Positions 25,891-33,808 of a stretch of 64,000 bases of DNA are shown piece after piece; within the stretch, counting starts at the first letter, position 1, and each line of letters starts with the position of its first letter. The stretch comes from Cardiobacterium sp. Marseille-Q4385 (GTDB lineage Bacteria; Pseudomonadota; Gammaproteobacteria; Cardiobacteriales; Cardiobacteriaceae). A program made the position numbers and the translations under genes. The stretch spans positions 558,001 through 622,000 of the forward strand of contig NZ_OU745373.1 in NCBI RefSeq assembly GCF_916618745.1. The letters run 5' to 3'. The notes under the pieces were generated by a model. It made no database searches. It worked only from the letters and a program-made list of their open reading frames with translations, and was not told the DNA's origin.

Positions 25891-26709
25891 TTAATGGGTT
25901 TTGTGTGCCCGACACATGGCTTTATGCCAAAAAGCTATTATCAGTATCGCAGCAACGATAATAATGCCGTAAGGAATTGCCCCATTGTTATTTTCGTAAG
26001 CGGAACGCCCACCTGGAAATCCTGTTCGTGCGGTATTGGCAACGGTATGACACATAATCAGTACAAATACTGAACCACCGCTCCCGTTGTATAACCAGAC
26101 ATATATTATGCGTACTGCTATTGTCCCAGCCAGTCCCCAAGCAATGAGTTCGGCATTCTGTCCTATCGCTATCATTGACGGCAAATGCCACAATGCCCAA
26201 GGCACTCCAATGATCAGTGCTGTAGCAAGTGGCGTAAAATATCGTTGTAAACTTTCTGTCGCGTAGGCGGCATAACCTAATTCTTCGGCAATGGCGGCAA
26301 TAAAGAACATGATAAAGGCTCCCAACAGAGAGATCTGTAATGGAATATGTGCCGGTATACTTTGCCCTGTTTGACGTATTGCCAGATAAGTGAATAAATA
26401 GAGCGTGGGAAATAAGAGTATTGCAGTCCATAAGTAAGCCACTCGTTTTATCCGCCGATAATCCAATATTCGCAAGAATAATTGACGCACTGCTGTCATT
26501 CCCCCTTCTCGATAACGCAGCAAGGCGGCGGCGATTGTAGGGGTAAGTGCCGCGCCAATATCCGTAAGCGGAAGGTTATCAGGCAAAGCGCTATGCTGAA
26601 TGAATAAAGACAGTAACCAAAACGGAGCACTTAAGAGATATACCAACAGAAAATACTGCCATGGATGGGAATAATGTATTCCCAAATGGTTTGGATTCTG
26701 GTCTTTCAT
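25891..26709 (-). CDS. CPBP-family (CaaX protease/bacteriocin-processing-like) membrane protein
   Basis: A 272-residue polytopic protein with about seven hydrophobic segments. The motifs of the CPBP family are EELGYAAY (E142-E143), WALWH (171-175) and CHTVAN (H221, N225). In active members motif 1 is EExxxR; here the sixth position is Ala147, so the Arg is missing. Family members include intramembrane glutamic proteases and proteins protecting against bacteriocins. The substrate here is unknown. The gene is less GC-rich than average and has its own upstream gap of about 300 bp. Confidence 0.82.
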   Translation of the reverse strand: MKDQNPNHLGIHYSHPWQYFLLVYLLSAPFWLLSLFIQHSALPDNLPLTDIGAALTPTIAAALLRYREGGMTAVRQLFLRILDYRRIKRVAYLWTAILLFPTLYLFTYLAIRQTGQSIPAHIPLQISLLGAFIMFFIAAIAEELGYAAYATESLQRYFTPLATALIIGVPWALWHLPSMIAIGQNAELIAWGLAGTIAVRIIYVWLYNGSGGSVFVLIMCHTVANTARTGFPGGRSAYENNNGAIPYGIIIVAAILIIAFWHKAMCRAHKTH

Positions 26710-26951
26710 GTATTACCCCTTTATTCATTAGGCATCTCTGTTTGCCAGTTCCCGCCCGCAAGCCATGTTTGCCGCAAAAGGATGACTGGCTTTTTCTCCC
26801 GTCTGGCAATTCACCAAACGGCGTCATGGTATCAATGGTTTCTTTCCAGGAGCAGCGGAAAAGATGACGAATGCGCAAAGGCAGGTTGTTCTATTCCTCG
26901 CACGCTCCTGCTGACGCGGGCTGTTCTGGTTTCAATAGCAGTCGCGCAAAC

Positions 26952-26972
26952 CCAGTGTTTATCCCGCTTGGC
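26952..26972 (+). repeat. Solitary full copy of the GCCAAGCGG repeat core
   Basis: An exact match to the 35-bp-array core form (CCAGTGTTTATCCCGC, then TTGGC). It lies in the intergenic stretch 26710-27027, just beyond the superoxide dismutase terminator. No gene was recognised in that stretch. Confidence 0.8.
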
Positions 26973-26984
26973 GCCTCTTGGCAT

Positions 26985-27011
26985 GAAAAAAGCCGGACTT
27001 AGTCCGGCTTT
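26985..27011 (-). terminator. Rho-independent terminator of the superoxide dismutase gene
   Basis: On the minus strand AAAGCCGGACT and AGTCCGGCTTT form an 11-bp stem followed by a T-run (A-run at 26985-26990 on the plus strand). It lies 17 bp after the stop codon. Confidence 0.88.
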
Positions 27012-27027
27012 GTTGTGAGCGGTGTGC

Positions 27028-27642
27028 TCAGGCGGTCGCTTTTGCGTAGAGTTCGGCGACGTAGTCCCAGTTCACGATTTGCCACCAGGCGTCGAGGTAG
27101 TCGGGGCGTTTGTTCTGGTAGTGGAGATAGTAGGCGTGTTCCCACACGTCGCAGCCGAGGATAGGCGTGCCCTGGACGGCGGCGGTGTCCATCAGCGGGT
27201 TGTCCTGGTTCGGGGTGCTGGTGATGGCGAGTTTGCCGTCTTTACCGACGATCAGCCAAGCCCAGCCGGAGCCGAATTGTTTGATGCCGGCGTCTTTGAA
27301 GGCGGCTTTGCAGGCGTCCACGCTGCCGAAGGTGCTGTTGATGGCATCCAGCAGGGCGCCGCTTGGCGCGTTGCTGCCGTTCGGGCGCATGACGTTCCAG
27401 TAGTGGTTGTGGTTGTAGTAACCGCCAGCGTTGTTGCGCAGTGCCGCGCTTTCTTTGCTGATGTGGGCGAAGATGGTTTCCAGCGGCTGGCCGTTCAGCG
27501 GGTTGTCTTTGATGGCGGCAAGGAAGTTGTCGTAATAGGCTTTGTGGTGGCGGCCATGGTGGATTTGCATGGTGGTCGCATCGATGACGGGTTCGAGGGC
27601 GTCGTAGGCGTAAGGCAAATCGGCAAAGGTGTAGGTTGTCAT
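27028..27642 (-). CDS. sodA: Superoxide dismutase (Fe/Mn family, Mn-type pattern)
   Basis: Start at ATG 27642 behind CAGGAACA gives 204 residues; the longer frame is not conserved. Metal ligands: H28 (MQIHHGRHH), H78 (YYNHNHYW), and the Asp and His of GCDVWEHAYY. The second-sphere residues look manganese-type: Gly (G74) stands where iron enzymes have Gln, and a Gln is present in the later TPNQDNPLM. It may be cambialistic. It has no signal peptide and acts in the cytoplasm against superoxide. orn lies directly upstream. A fragment of this gene was duplicated into the chimera at 25098-25403. Confidence 0.93.
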   Translation of the reverse strand: MTTYTFADLPYAYDALEPVIDATTMQIHHGRHHKAYYDNFLAAIKDNPLNGQPLETIFAHISKESAALRNNAGGYYNHNHYWNVMRPNGSNAPSGALLDAINSTFGSVDACKAAFKDAGIKQFGSGWAWLIVGKDGKLAITSTPNQDNPLMDTAAVQGTPILGCDVWEHAYYLHYQNKRPDYLDAWWQIVNWDYVAELYAKATA

Positions 27643-27703
27643 GGTTGTTCCTGTGTTTTTAGGGTGGGTGGCTATTATGCCGCTGCTTGTTGGCGGGTTT
27701 TTC

Positions 27704-28279
27704 TTATTGTTTTCCGTTTTTGGTTTGGTTTTGTTTATCGTCGCGCGGTTTGAAGATGTGCGCGCGGTAGTGGCGCAGTTCGGCGATGGATTCGCGGATG
27801 TCGGCAAGGGCTTCGTGGCTGCCTTTTTTCGGGTAGGTGTGAGCGGGATACCAGCGGCGCACGAGTTCTTTCAGGGTGGAGACGTCGAGGTTGCGGTAAT
27901 GGAAGTAGTGTTCGAGGGTCGGCATGAGGCGCGCCATGAAGCGGCGGTCCTGGCAGATGCTGTTGCCGCAGAGCGGTGATGTTTGCGGCGGGACGTATTC
28001 CCGGATGAAGGCGAGTGTTTGCGCTTCGGCGGCGGCGGTGTCGATGGTGCTCGCGCGGCAGCGGTCAAGTAGGCCGCTGGCGCCGTGGTGTGTGCGGTTC
28101 CAGTCGTCAAGGTGGTCGAGGATGCTGTCCGGCTGGTGGATGGCGATGACGGGGCCTTCGGCGAGGGTGTTCAGTTCGGCGTCGGTGATGAGGGTGGCGA
28201 TTTCGAGGATGTGGTCGTGCTGGCTGTCGAGCCCGGTCATTTCGAGGTCGATCCAGATGAGGTTGTCGGGGTGTTGCAT
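27704..28279 (-). CDS. orn: Oligoribonuclease Orn
   Basis: Start chosen at ATG 28279 (MQHPDNLIWIDLEMTGLD), 191 residues. It is a DEDDh 3'-5' exonuclease that finishes RNA and pGpG degradation to mononucleotides. Motifs: WIDLEMTG (DE), CGNSICQDRRF (D), and HEALADIRESI (H and D). The typical C-terminal YYR-like end is replaced by a Lys/Gln tail. The frame continues upstream into the Correia-like repeat, but that extension shows no homology. It is widely essential in gammaproteobacteria. Confidence 0.95.
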   Translation of the reverse strand: MQHPDNLIWIDLEMTGLDSQHDHILEIATLITDAELNTLAEGPVIAIHQPDSILDHLDDWNRTHHGASGLLDRCRASTIDTAAAEAQTLAFIREYVPPQTSPLCGNSICQDRRFMARLMPTLEHYFHYRNLDVSTLKELVRRWYPAHTYPKKGSHEALADIRESIAELRHYRAHIFKPRDDKQNQTKNGKQ

Positions 28280-28339
28280 GAGCGTTCCTGTGCGTTTTTG
28301 GCTGCGCGGCATTGTACGCGCTGCCGCCCGCTTCTGCGG

Positions 28340-28446
28340 TATAGTCGTTTCAAATAGGGCTGAGACAAGGCGGCGAGCCGAAGGCAGTACAGAATAGTAC
28401 GACAAGGCGAGCCAACACCGTATCGGTCCTATTTGGGGCGACTATA
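28340..28446. mobile_element. Correia-like MITE, 107 bp, intact
   Basis: Terminal inverted repeats TATAGTCGTTTCAAATAGG (28340-28358) and its near-complement ending CGACTATA (28428-28446), with TA at both ends. The core GACAAGGCGGCGAGCCGAAG, then CAGTACAG, ATAGTACG and CAAGGCGAGCCAACACCG, follows the motif order of the short neisserial Correia element. It lies between the divergent orn and pntA genes, 68 bp before the pntA ATG, so it may supply promoter elements. Confidence 0.88.
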
Positions 28447-28513
28447 TTGTTGGTATGATATTCGCCCGGCTTTAAGCCGGTTCTTTGTTTTTTGTTTTAG
28501 TGAGGATGAGTTG

Positions 28514-30046
28514 ATGAATATTGGTATTCCGAAGGAATCTCTCGCCGGTGAAACCCGCGTCGCTTGTACGCCCGCGACGGTTACGCAGTTGCAGAAACTG
28601 GGTTTTGCCGTGGTGGTCGAGCGTGGCGCGGGCGCCGGGGCATCTTTGGCCGATGAGGCGTATGCCGCTGCCGGGGCGTCGCTGGCTGATGCTGCCGAGG
28701 TATGGCAGTGCCCGCTGATTTATAAGGTCAACGCGCCCTCGGATGCGGAAGTTTCCCGCTTGTCCGCCGGGCAGACACTGGTGAGTTTCCTTTGGCCGGC
28801 GCAAAATCCTGATTTGGTGAAGAAGCTGGCTGACAAGAAGGTCAATGTGCTGGCCATGGATATGGTGCCGCGTATTTCCCGCGCGCAGGCGCTGGACGCG
28901 CTTTCTTCAATGGCCAATATCAGCGGTTATCGCGCCGTGATTGAGGCGGCGAATGCGTTTGGCCGTTTCTTCACCGGGCAAATTACCGCCGCCGGTAAGG
29001 TCCCGCCCGCACAGGTGTTGATTATCGGTGCAGGTGTCGCCGGTCTCGCCGCGATTGGCACGGCCAATTCGCTGGGCGCAATCGTCAAGGCGTTTGATAC
29101 GCGTCTGGAAGTCGCCGAGCAGATTGAATCCATGGGCGGCAAGTTCCTGAAACTCGATTTCCCGCAGGAATCCGGCGGCAGCGGCGATGGCTACGCCAAG
29201 GTGATGAGCGACGAGTTCATCGCCGCCGAGATGAAGCTCTTTACCGAGCAGGCGAAGGAAGTGGACATCATCATCACCACTGCCGCCATTCCGGGCAAAC
29301 CCGCGCCGAAATTGATTACGAAAGAGATGGTCGCCAGCATGAAGCCGGGTTCGGTCATCGTTGATTTGGCAGCCGCAACCGGCGGCAACTGCGAGGTCAC
29401 CAAGCCGGGCGAGCTGTTCATCACCGATAATGGTGTGAAAGTCATCGGCTTCACCGATATGGCAAACCGTCTCGCCGGCCAGTCTTCACAGCTTTACGCC
29501 ACCAACCTCGTCAACCTCGCCAAATTGCTCTCACCGAACAAGGACGGCGAAATCACCCTCGACTTTGACGACGTCATCATCCGCAACATGACCGTCAGCA
29601 AAGACGGCAGCATCACCTTCCCACCGCCGCCGATTCAGGTTTCGGCCGCGCCGCAGCAAGCGAAAGCTGCCGCACCGGTGCAGGAAGAAGCGAAACCGAC
29701 GCCGTTCTGGAAGAAACTCGCGCCCGCCGTCATCGGTGCCGCGCTGATCCTCTGGGTGGGTGCCGTCGCGCCTGCCGCCTTCCTCAACCACTTCATTGTC
29801 TTCGTCCTCGCCTGCGTCATCGGTTACTACGTCGTCTGGAACGTCAGCCACTCGCTGCACACCCCGCTGATGTCGGTCACCAACGCCATCTCCGGCATCA
29901 TCGTCGTCGGCGCGCTGCTGCAAATTGGCCAGGGCAACGGCTTCGTCTCAACACTCGCGTTCATCGCGGTGCTGATTGCCAGCATCAACATCTTCGGCGG
30001 CTTCTACGTCACCCGCCGTATGCTCAACATGTTCCGTAAAGGCTGA
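28514..30046 (+). CDS. pntA: NAD(P) transhydrogenase subunit alpha PntA
   Basis: Start at ATG 28514 (MNIGIPKESLAGETRVACTP) behind GAGGATGAG, 510 residues, the same length as E. coli PntA. Domain I (NAD(H)-binding) has the Rossmann motif VLIIGAGVAGLAAIGTANSL and AFDTRLEVAEQIESMGG. An Ala/Pro-rich linker near 385-405 precedes four predicted membrane helices (for example FIVFVLACVIGYYVVW). With PntB it uses the proton gradient to reduce NADP+ with NADH. pntB is not directly adjacent: an azoreductase-like gene is inserted between them. Confidence 0.95.
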   Translation: MNIGIPKESLAGETRVACTPATVTQLQKLGFAVVVERGAGAGASLADEAYAAAGASLADAAEVWQCPLIYKVNAPSDAEVSRLSAGQTLVSFLWPAQNPDLVKKLADKKVNVLAMDMVPRISRAQALDALSSMANISGYRAVIEAANAFGRFFTGQITAAGKVPPAQVLIIGAGVAGLAAIGTANSLGAIVKAFDTRLEVAEQIESMGGKFLKLDFPQESGGSGDGYAKVMSDEFIAAEMKLFTEQAKEVDIIITTAAIPGKPAPKLITKEMVASMKPGSVIVDLAAATGGNCEVTKPGELFITDNGVKVIGFTDMANRLAGQSSQLYATNLVNLAKLLSPNKDGEITLDFDDVIIRNMTVSKDGSITFPPPPIQVSAAPQQAKAAAPVQEEAKPTPFWKKLAPAVIGAALILWVGAVAPAAFLNHFIVFVLACVIGYYVVWNVSHSLHTPLMSVTNAISGIIVVGALLQIGQGNGFVSTLAFIAVLIASINIFGGFYVTRRMLNMFRKG

Positions 30047-30063
30047 AAATAAAGGGAAAATAC

Positions 30064-30693
30064 ATGAAAGTCCTGATTATCAATGCACACCCCGACCCGC
30101 ATTCCGCCACATCTGCGACCAACCGTGTAGTAAAACACCTGCTCGACAAACTGCCCGTAGGCAGCGCAGAAGTCGTCAATTTGGCAGAAACTGACATTCA
30201 GCCGCTTAACAAAACCGCTCTTGACGGATTTGCTGCTGCCATGAATCAGCAGCAACCTACGGCTGAGCAAAGCGCGTCATTGGCTCGCTTGAGCGCAACT
30301 GTAGCCCAGCTTAAATCTGCGCCACGCTTGGTGCTCGCCTATCCGTTTTACAACTTCAGTATTCCTGCCCGCTTGAAAGACTGGCTGGATAATATCGTCA
30401 TCCCTGGTGAAACCTTCAAATACGATGAAAACGGCAATCCACACGGTCTGATGGGTACACATAAGGCGCTGATCTTGCAAGGCAGTGGCAGTGTGTACAG
30501 CAGCGGACCAATGGCATCTATGGAACATAGTGTCCCTTATCTGAAAACCCTGCTTGGCGGTTTTCTGGGCTTTGCTGACGTGGATGTCGTCCGTGCCGAA
30601 GGTACACAGCAACAAATTATCGGGCTGGAAGCAGCAGTACAAAAAGCCTGTGCCGATATTGATGCCAAAATTGATGGCTTCATGAAGGCATAA
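30064..30693 (+). CDS. FMN-dependent NAD(P)H azoreductase/quinone reductase-like flavoprotein
   Basis: A 209-residue flavodoxin-fold protein of the AzoR/MdaB type. Evidence: MKVLIINAHPDPHSATS (FMN phosphate loop), LVLAYPFYNFSIPARLKDWL, and ALILQGSGSVYSSG. Such enzymes use NAD(P)H to reduce quinones or azo dyes by two electrons. It starts 18 nt after the pntA stop and ends 46 nt before pntB, so it is co-transcribed with the transhydrogenase genes. Base composition is less GC-rich than pntA and pntB, which suggests later insertion. The link to NADPH supply is inference. Confidence 0.88.
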   Translation: MKVLIINAHPDPHSATSATNRVVKHLLDKLPVGSAEVVNLAETDIQPLNKTALDGFAAAMNQQQPTAEQSASLARLSATVAQLKSAPRLVLAYPFYNFSIPARLKDWLDNIVIPGETFKYDENGNPHGLMGTHKALILQGSGSVYSSGPMASMEHSVPYLKTLLGGFLGFADVDVVRAEGTQQQIIGLEAAVQKACADIDAKIDGFMKA

Positions 30694-30738
30694 ACGCTGT
30701 TTCAGAACGGCTCAACACCCAACATCGAGGTACAACAA

Positions 30739-32205
30739 ATGTCCCACGGACTCGTCACAGCGGCCTACATCGTCGCCGCCATCTTCTTCATCTTCTCGCT
30801 CGCGGGTCTGTCCCGTCAGGAAAGCGCGAAAAACGGCAACGTCTTCGGCATCATCGGCATGGCCATCGCGCTCATCGCCACCATCTATGCCGACGGCACC
30901 AAAGGCTTCAGCTACATCATCGTCGCCATGCTCATCGGCGCCGCCATCGGCATCCAGAAAGCGCGCAAAGTCGAAATGACGCAAATGCCGGAACTCATCG
31001 CGCTGCTGCACAGCTTCGTCGGCCTCGCTGCCGTGCTGGTTGGCATCAGCAGCTTCGCCGCCCCGGGTGAAGTCGCACCGGATATGCACACCATCCACCT
31101 CATCGAGGTTTTCGTCGGCATCTTCATCGGCGCCGTCACCTTCACCGGTTCGCTCGTTGCCTTCGGCAAGCTGAACGGCAAAATCAGCAGCAAACCGCTG
31201 CAACTGCCGCACAAACACAAGCTGAACCTCGCCGCCCTCGTCGTCTCGCTCATCCTGCTCTTCGTCTTCCTGAGCAGCAGCCACGCGCCTGCGACCGAAA
31301 CCCTCTACCGCATGGTGGACGGCCAACCTGTCGCCGCGCTGGTGCGCCCGGTCAGCAGCCAGGGGATCATGATCTTCGCCCTCGCCGCCATGACCCTCAT
31401 CGCCTTTGCCTTCGGCTGGCACCTCGTCGCCTCCATCGGCGGTGCGGACATGCCGGTGGTCGTCTCCATGCTGAACTCCTACTCCGGCTGGGCGGCAGCA
31501 GCGGCGGGCTTCATGCTCTCGAACGACCTGCTCATCGTCACCGGCGCGCTGGTCGGCTCCAGCGGTGCCATCCTCTCCTACATCATGTGTAAAGCGATGA
31601 ACCGCTCCTTCATCTCCGTCATCGCCGGCGGCTTCGGCACTGACGGCTCGGCAGCGGCAGATAGCGGTGAAGTCGGTGAATACCGCGAACTGCAACCGGC
31701 AGATGTCGCTGATATGCTGAAAAACGCGCACAGCGTCATCATCACCCCCGGCTACGGCATGGCCGTCGCACAAGCGCAATATCCGGTGGCGGAAATCACC
31801 GAACTGCTGCGCAAACAGGGCGTGAACGTGCGCTTCGGCATCCACCCCGTCGCAGGCCGCCTGCCGGGGCACATGAACGTGCTACTCGCCGAAGCGAAAG
31901 TGCCTTACGACATCGTGCTGGAAATGGACGAAATCAACGACGACTTCCCAGATACCGACGTCGTCCTCGTCATCGGCGCGAACGACACCGTCAACCCCGC
32001 TGCGCAAACCGACCCGCACAGTCCGATCGCCGGTATGCCCGTGCTCGAAGTGTGGAAAGCGGCCAACGTCATCGTCTTCAAACGCTCGATGAATACCGGC
32101 TATGCCGGCGTGCAAAACCCGCTGTTCTTCAACGAAAACAGCTATATGTGCTTCGGCGACGCCAAAGCAACCGTGGACGCTATCCTCGCTGCCCTGCGCG
32201 GTTGA
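30739..32205 (+). CDS. pntB: NAD(P) transhydrogenase subunit beta PntB
   Basis: 488 residues; E. coli PntB has 462. The N-terminal half has about nine hydrophobic helices (LVTAAYIVAAIFFIFSLAGL at the start). The C-terminal domain III binds NADP(H) with VIITPGYGMAVAQAQYPV, GIHPVAGRLPGHMNVLLAEA, VIGANDTVNPAA and VIVFKRSMNTGYAGVQN. It completes the proton-pumping enzyme with PntA. A strong terminator follows. Confidence 0.95.
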   Translation: MSHGLVTAAYIVAAIFFIFSLAGLSRQESAKNGNVFGIIGMAIALIATIYADGTKGFSYIIVAMLIGAAIGIQKARKVEMTQMPELIALLHSFVGLAAVLVGISSFAAPGEVAPDMHTIHLIEVFVGIFIGAVTFTGSLVAFGKLNGKISSKPLQLPHKHKLNLAALVVSLILLFVFLSSSHAPATETLYRMVDGQPVAALVRPVSSQGIMIFALAAMTLIAFAFGWHLVASIGGADMPVVVSMLNSYSGWAAAAAGFMLSNDLLIVTGALVGSSGAILSYIMCKAMNRSFISVIAGGFGTDGSAAADSGEVGEYRELQPADVADMLKNAHSVIITPGYGMAVAQAQYPVAEITELLRKQGVNVRFGIHPVAGRLPGHMNVLLAEAKVPYDIVLEMDEINDDFPDTDVVLVIGANDTVNPAAQTDPHSPIAGMPVLEVWKAANVIVFKRSMNTGYAGVQNPLFFNENSYMCFGDAKATVDAILAALRG

Positions 32206-32223
32206 GCGGCATCCGTCCTGCTT

Positions 32224-32255
32224 CCCCCTGCCGCCCGGCAGGGGGAATTTCTTTA
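32224..32255 (+). terminator. Rho-independent terminator after pntB
   Basis: CCCCCTGCCG (32224-32233) and CGGCAGGGGG (32236-32245) form a 10-bp perfect stem followed by AATTTCTTT. Confidence 0.88.
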
Positions 32256-32313
32256 CCTGTCACCGAGAGATGCCGCGCCTGCGTAAACCACTAAATACAC
32301 CAAGAGAAAACCC

Positions 32314-32841
32314 ATGACCTACCAAGGCACCATCATCCGCTGGAACGACGAGCGCGGTTTTGGCTTCATCCGCGAAGAATCCTCTACCGCAGAAATCTTC
32401 GCGCACATTTCCTTTTTTGCACAGCGCGCCCCGCGTCCACAAACAGGCGAGCGCGTCAACTTCACCCTTATCGATAACGCCAAAGGACGTAAAGAAGCAA
32501 AAAACATTCGCTATCTTGACCGCCCTGCCCCACCCAGACCATCGCGCCCCCGGCAGCACACACCATCCAGTAATCTAAAGCTCCTCTTCGTCACCGTCTG
32601 CTTTATCATCGTCGCTGCCTTCGCCTACCGCTCATACCGAGCTTGGCGGCAAGACAACCATTCGGCTCCGCTAGTTGCCCACGAAACATCCGCTCCGGCA
32701 AACTTCACCTGCGACGGCAGAAAATACTGTTCGCAGATGACCTCATGCGCCGAGGCCAAAAACTATCTGAAATACTGCCCCGGCGTCGAAATGGATGGCG
32801 ACCACGACGGCATCCCCTGCGAATCGCAGTGGTGTCAATAA
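32314..32841 (+). CDS. Cold-shock domain protein with membrane span and excalibur domain
   Basis: A 175-residue protein with three parts. Residues 1-68 are a cold-shock domain: TIIRWNDERGFGFIREE (RNP1-like), EIFAHISFF (RNP2-like), and GERVNFTL. A Pro/Arg-rich linker leads to one membrane helix (LLFVTVCFIIVAAFAY, about 92-107). Residues 130-175 form an excalibur-type calcium-binding domain: CDGRKYCSQMTSCAEAKNYL and DGDHDGIPCESQWC. The cold-shock part would face the cytoplasm and bind nucleic acid, with the excalibur part outside. How the two co-operate is unknown. It stands alone after the pntB terminator. Confidence 0.85.
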   Translation: MTYQGTIIRWNDERGFGFIREESSTAEIFAHISFFAQRAPRPQTGERVNFTLIDNAKGRKEAKNIRYLDRPAPPRPSRPRQHTPSSNLKLLFVTVCFIIVAAFAYRSYRAWRQDNHSAPLVAHETSAPANFTCDGRKYCSQMTSCAEAKNYLKYCPGVEMDGDHDGIPCESQWCQ

Positions 32842-32896
32842 AGCCCGTGAGCCCTAAAACAGGCAAAATCTGCATAAAAACTCAAAAGGAACCCGC

Positions 32897-33808
32897 ATGA
32901 GCGCACTCCTCACTGCCAGCCAACTCAGCAAAACCTTCGGCAACTTCACCGCCGTAAACAAGGTGGACATCCACATCAACGCCGGCGAAATGATCGCCCT
33001 CGCCGGACATAACGGGGCCGGCAAATCTACCCTGATGAAAATGCTGCTCGGCCTGCTCACGCCGACAAGCGGCAACATCAGCATCAACGGCCACAGCGCA
33101 ACCAGCCTCGCCGCGCGGCAGCTTATCGGCTACCTGCCGGAAACCGTCGCCCTTTATCCAAACATGACAGGCTTTGAAACGCTGGTTTTCTTCGCCGACC
33201 TCAAACACGTCAGCCACGAGCGCAACCGCGAACTGCTCACCCGCGTCGGCATTATCGAGGCGGCGAAAAAACGCGTCGGCACCTATTCCAAGGGGATGCG
33301 GCAGCGCCTCGCCCTCGCGCAAGCCCTGCTCGGTCAGCCGAAAATCCTGCTGCTGGACGAACCGACTACCGGCCTTGACCCCGCCTCACGGGCCGATTTC
33401 TACCGCATCCTCGACGAACTGCGCGCACAAGGCACCGCTATCCTCCTTTCCTCGCATGCCCTTGCCGAACTTGCCGACCAGGCCGACCGTATCGTCATCA
33501 TGAAAAGCGGCGTGAAAACCGCCGATGGCGACCTGCACGCCCTACGCCGCGACGCTGGCCTGCCGACGCGCCTGCGCGCCTGGTTTGCCGATGCCATCAA
33601 CCTGCCCGCACCGTGGCAACCAGAAGGCGACGGTTGGATCTGCGCCAGCAGCGAAGCGGACAAAGTCGCGCGTCTCGGTGAACTGTGGCAAGCGGGACAG
33701 CCGACAAACATCGACATCCTCCCGCCCGCACTGGATGACCTCTACGCCCACTTCCTGCGCCGCGAAGAAAACACACCTGCCGCCGAAACAGACCAAGGAA
33801 ACCCATGA
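32897..33808 (+). CDS. ABC transporter ATP-binding protein, NosF-like
   Basis: A 303-residue ATPase. Motifs: Walker A GHNGAGKST, signature YSKGMRQRLALAQAL, Walker B ILLLDEPTTGLDP, and H-loop SSHAL. The C-terminal extension (about 215-290) and the whole sequence most resemble NosF, the ATPase that helps maturation of nitrous oxide reductase with NosD and NosY. It overlaps the permease gene by ATGA. nosZ, nosD and nosL are not beside it, so the substrate is uncertain. A general ABC-2 exporter is the alternative. Confidence 0.82.
   Translation: MSALLTASQLSKTFGNFTAVNKVDIHINAGEMIALAGHNGAGKSTLMKMLLGLLTPTSGNISINGHSATSLAARQLIGYLPETVALYPNMTGFETLVFFADLKHVSHERNRELLTRVGIIEAAKKRVGTYSKGMRQRLALAQALLGQPKILLLDEPTTGLDPASRADFYRILDELRAQGTAILLSSHALAELADQADRIVIMKSGVKTADGDLHALRRDAGLPTRLRAWFADAINLPAPWQPEGDGWICASSEADKVARLGELWQAGQPTNIDILPPALDDLYAHFLRREENTPAAETDQGNP

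Noticed and set aside
26591..26878. 95-codon ORF on the minus strand upstream of the CPBP gene
   Set aside because: It overlaps the CPBP start, has no family pattern and covers a non-coding stretch.
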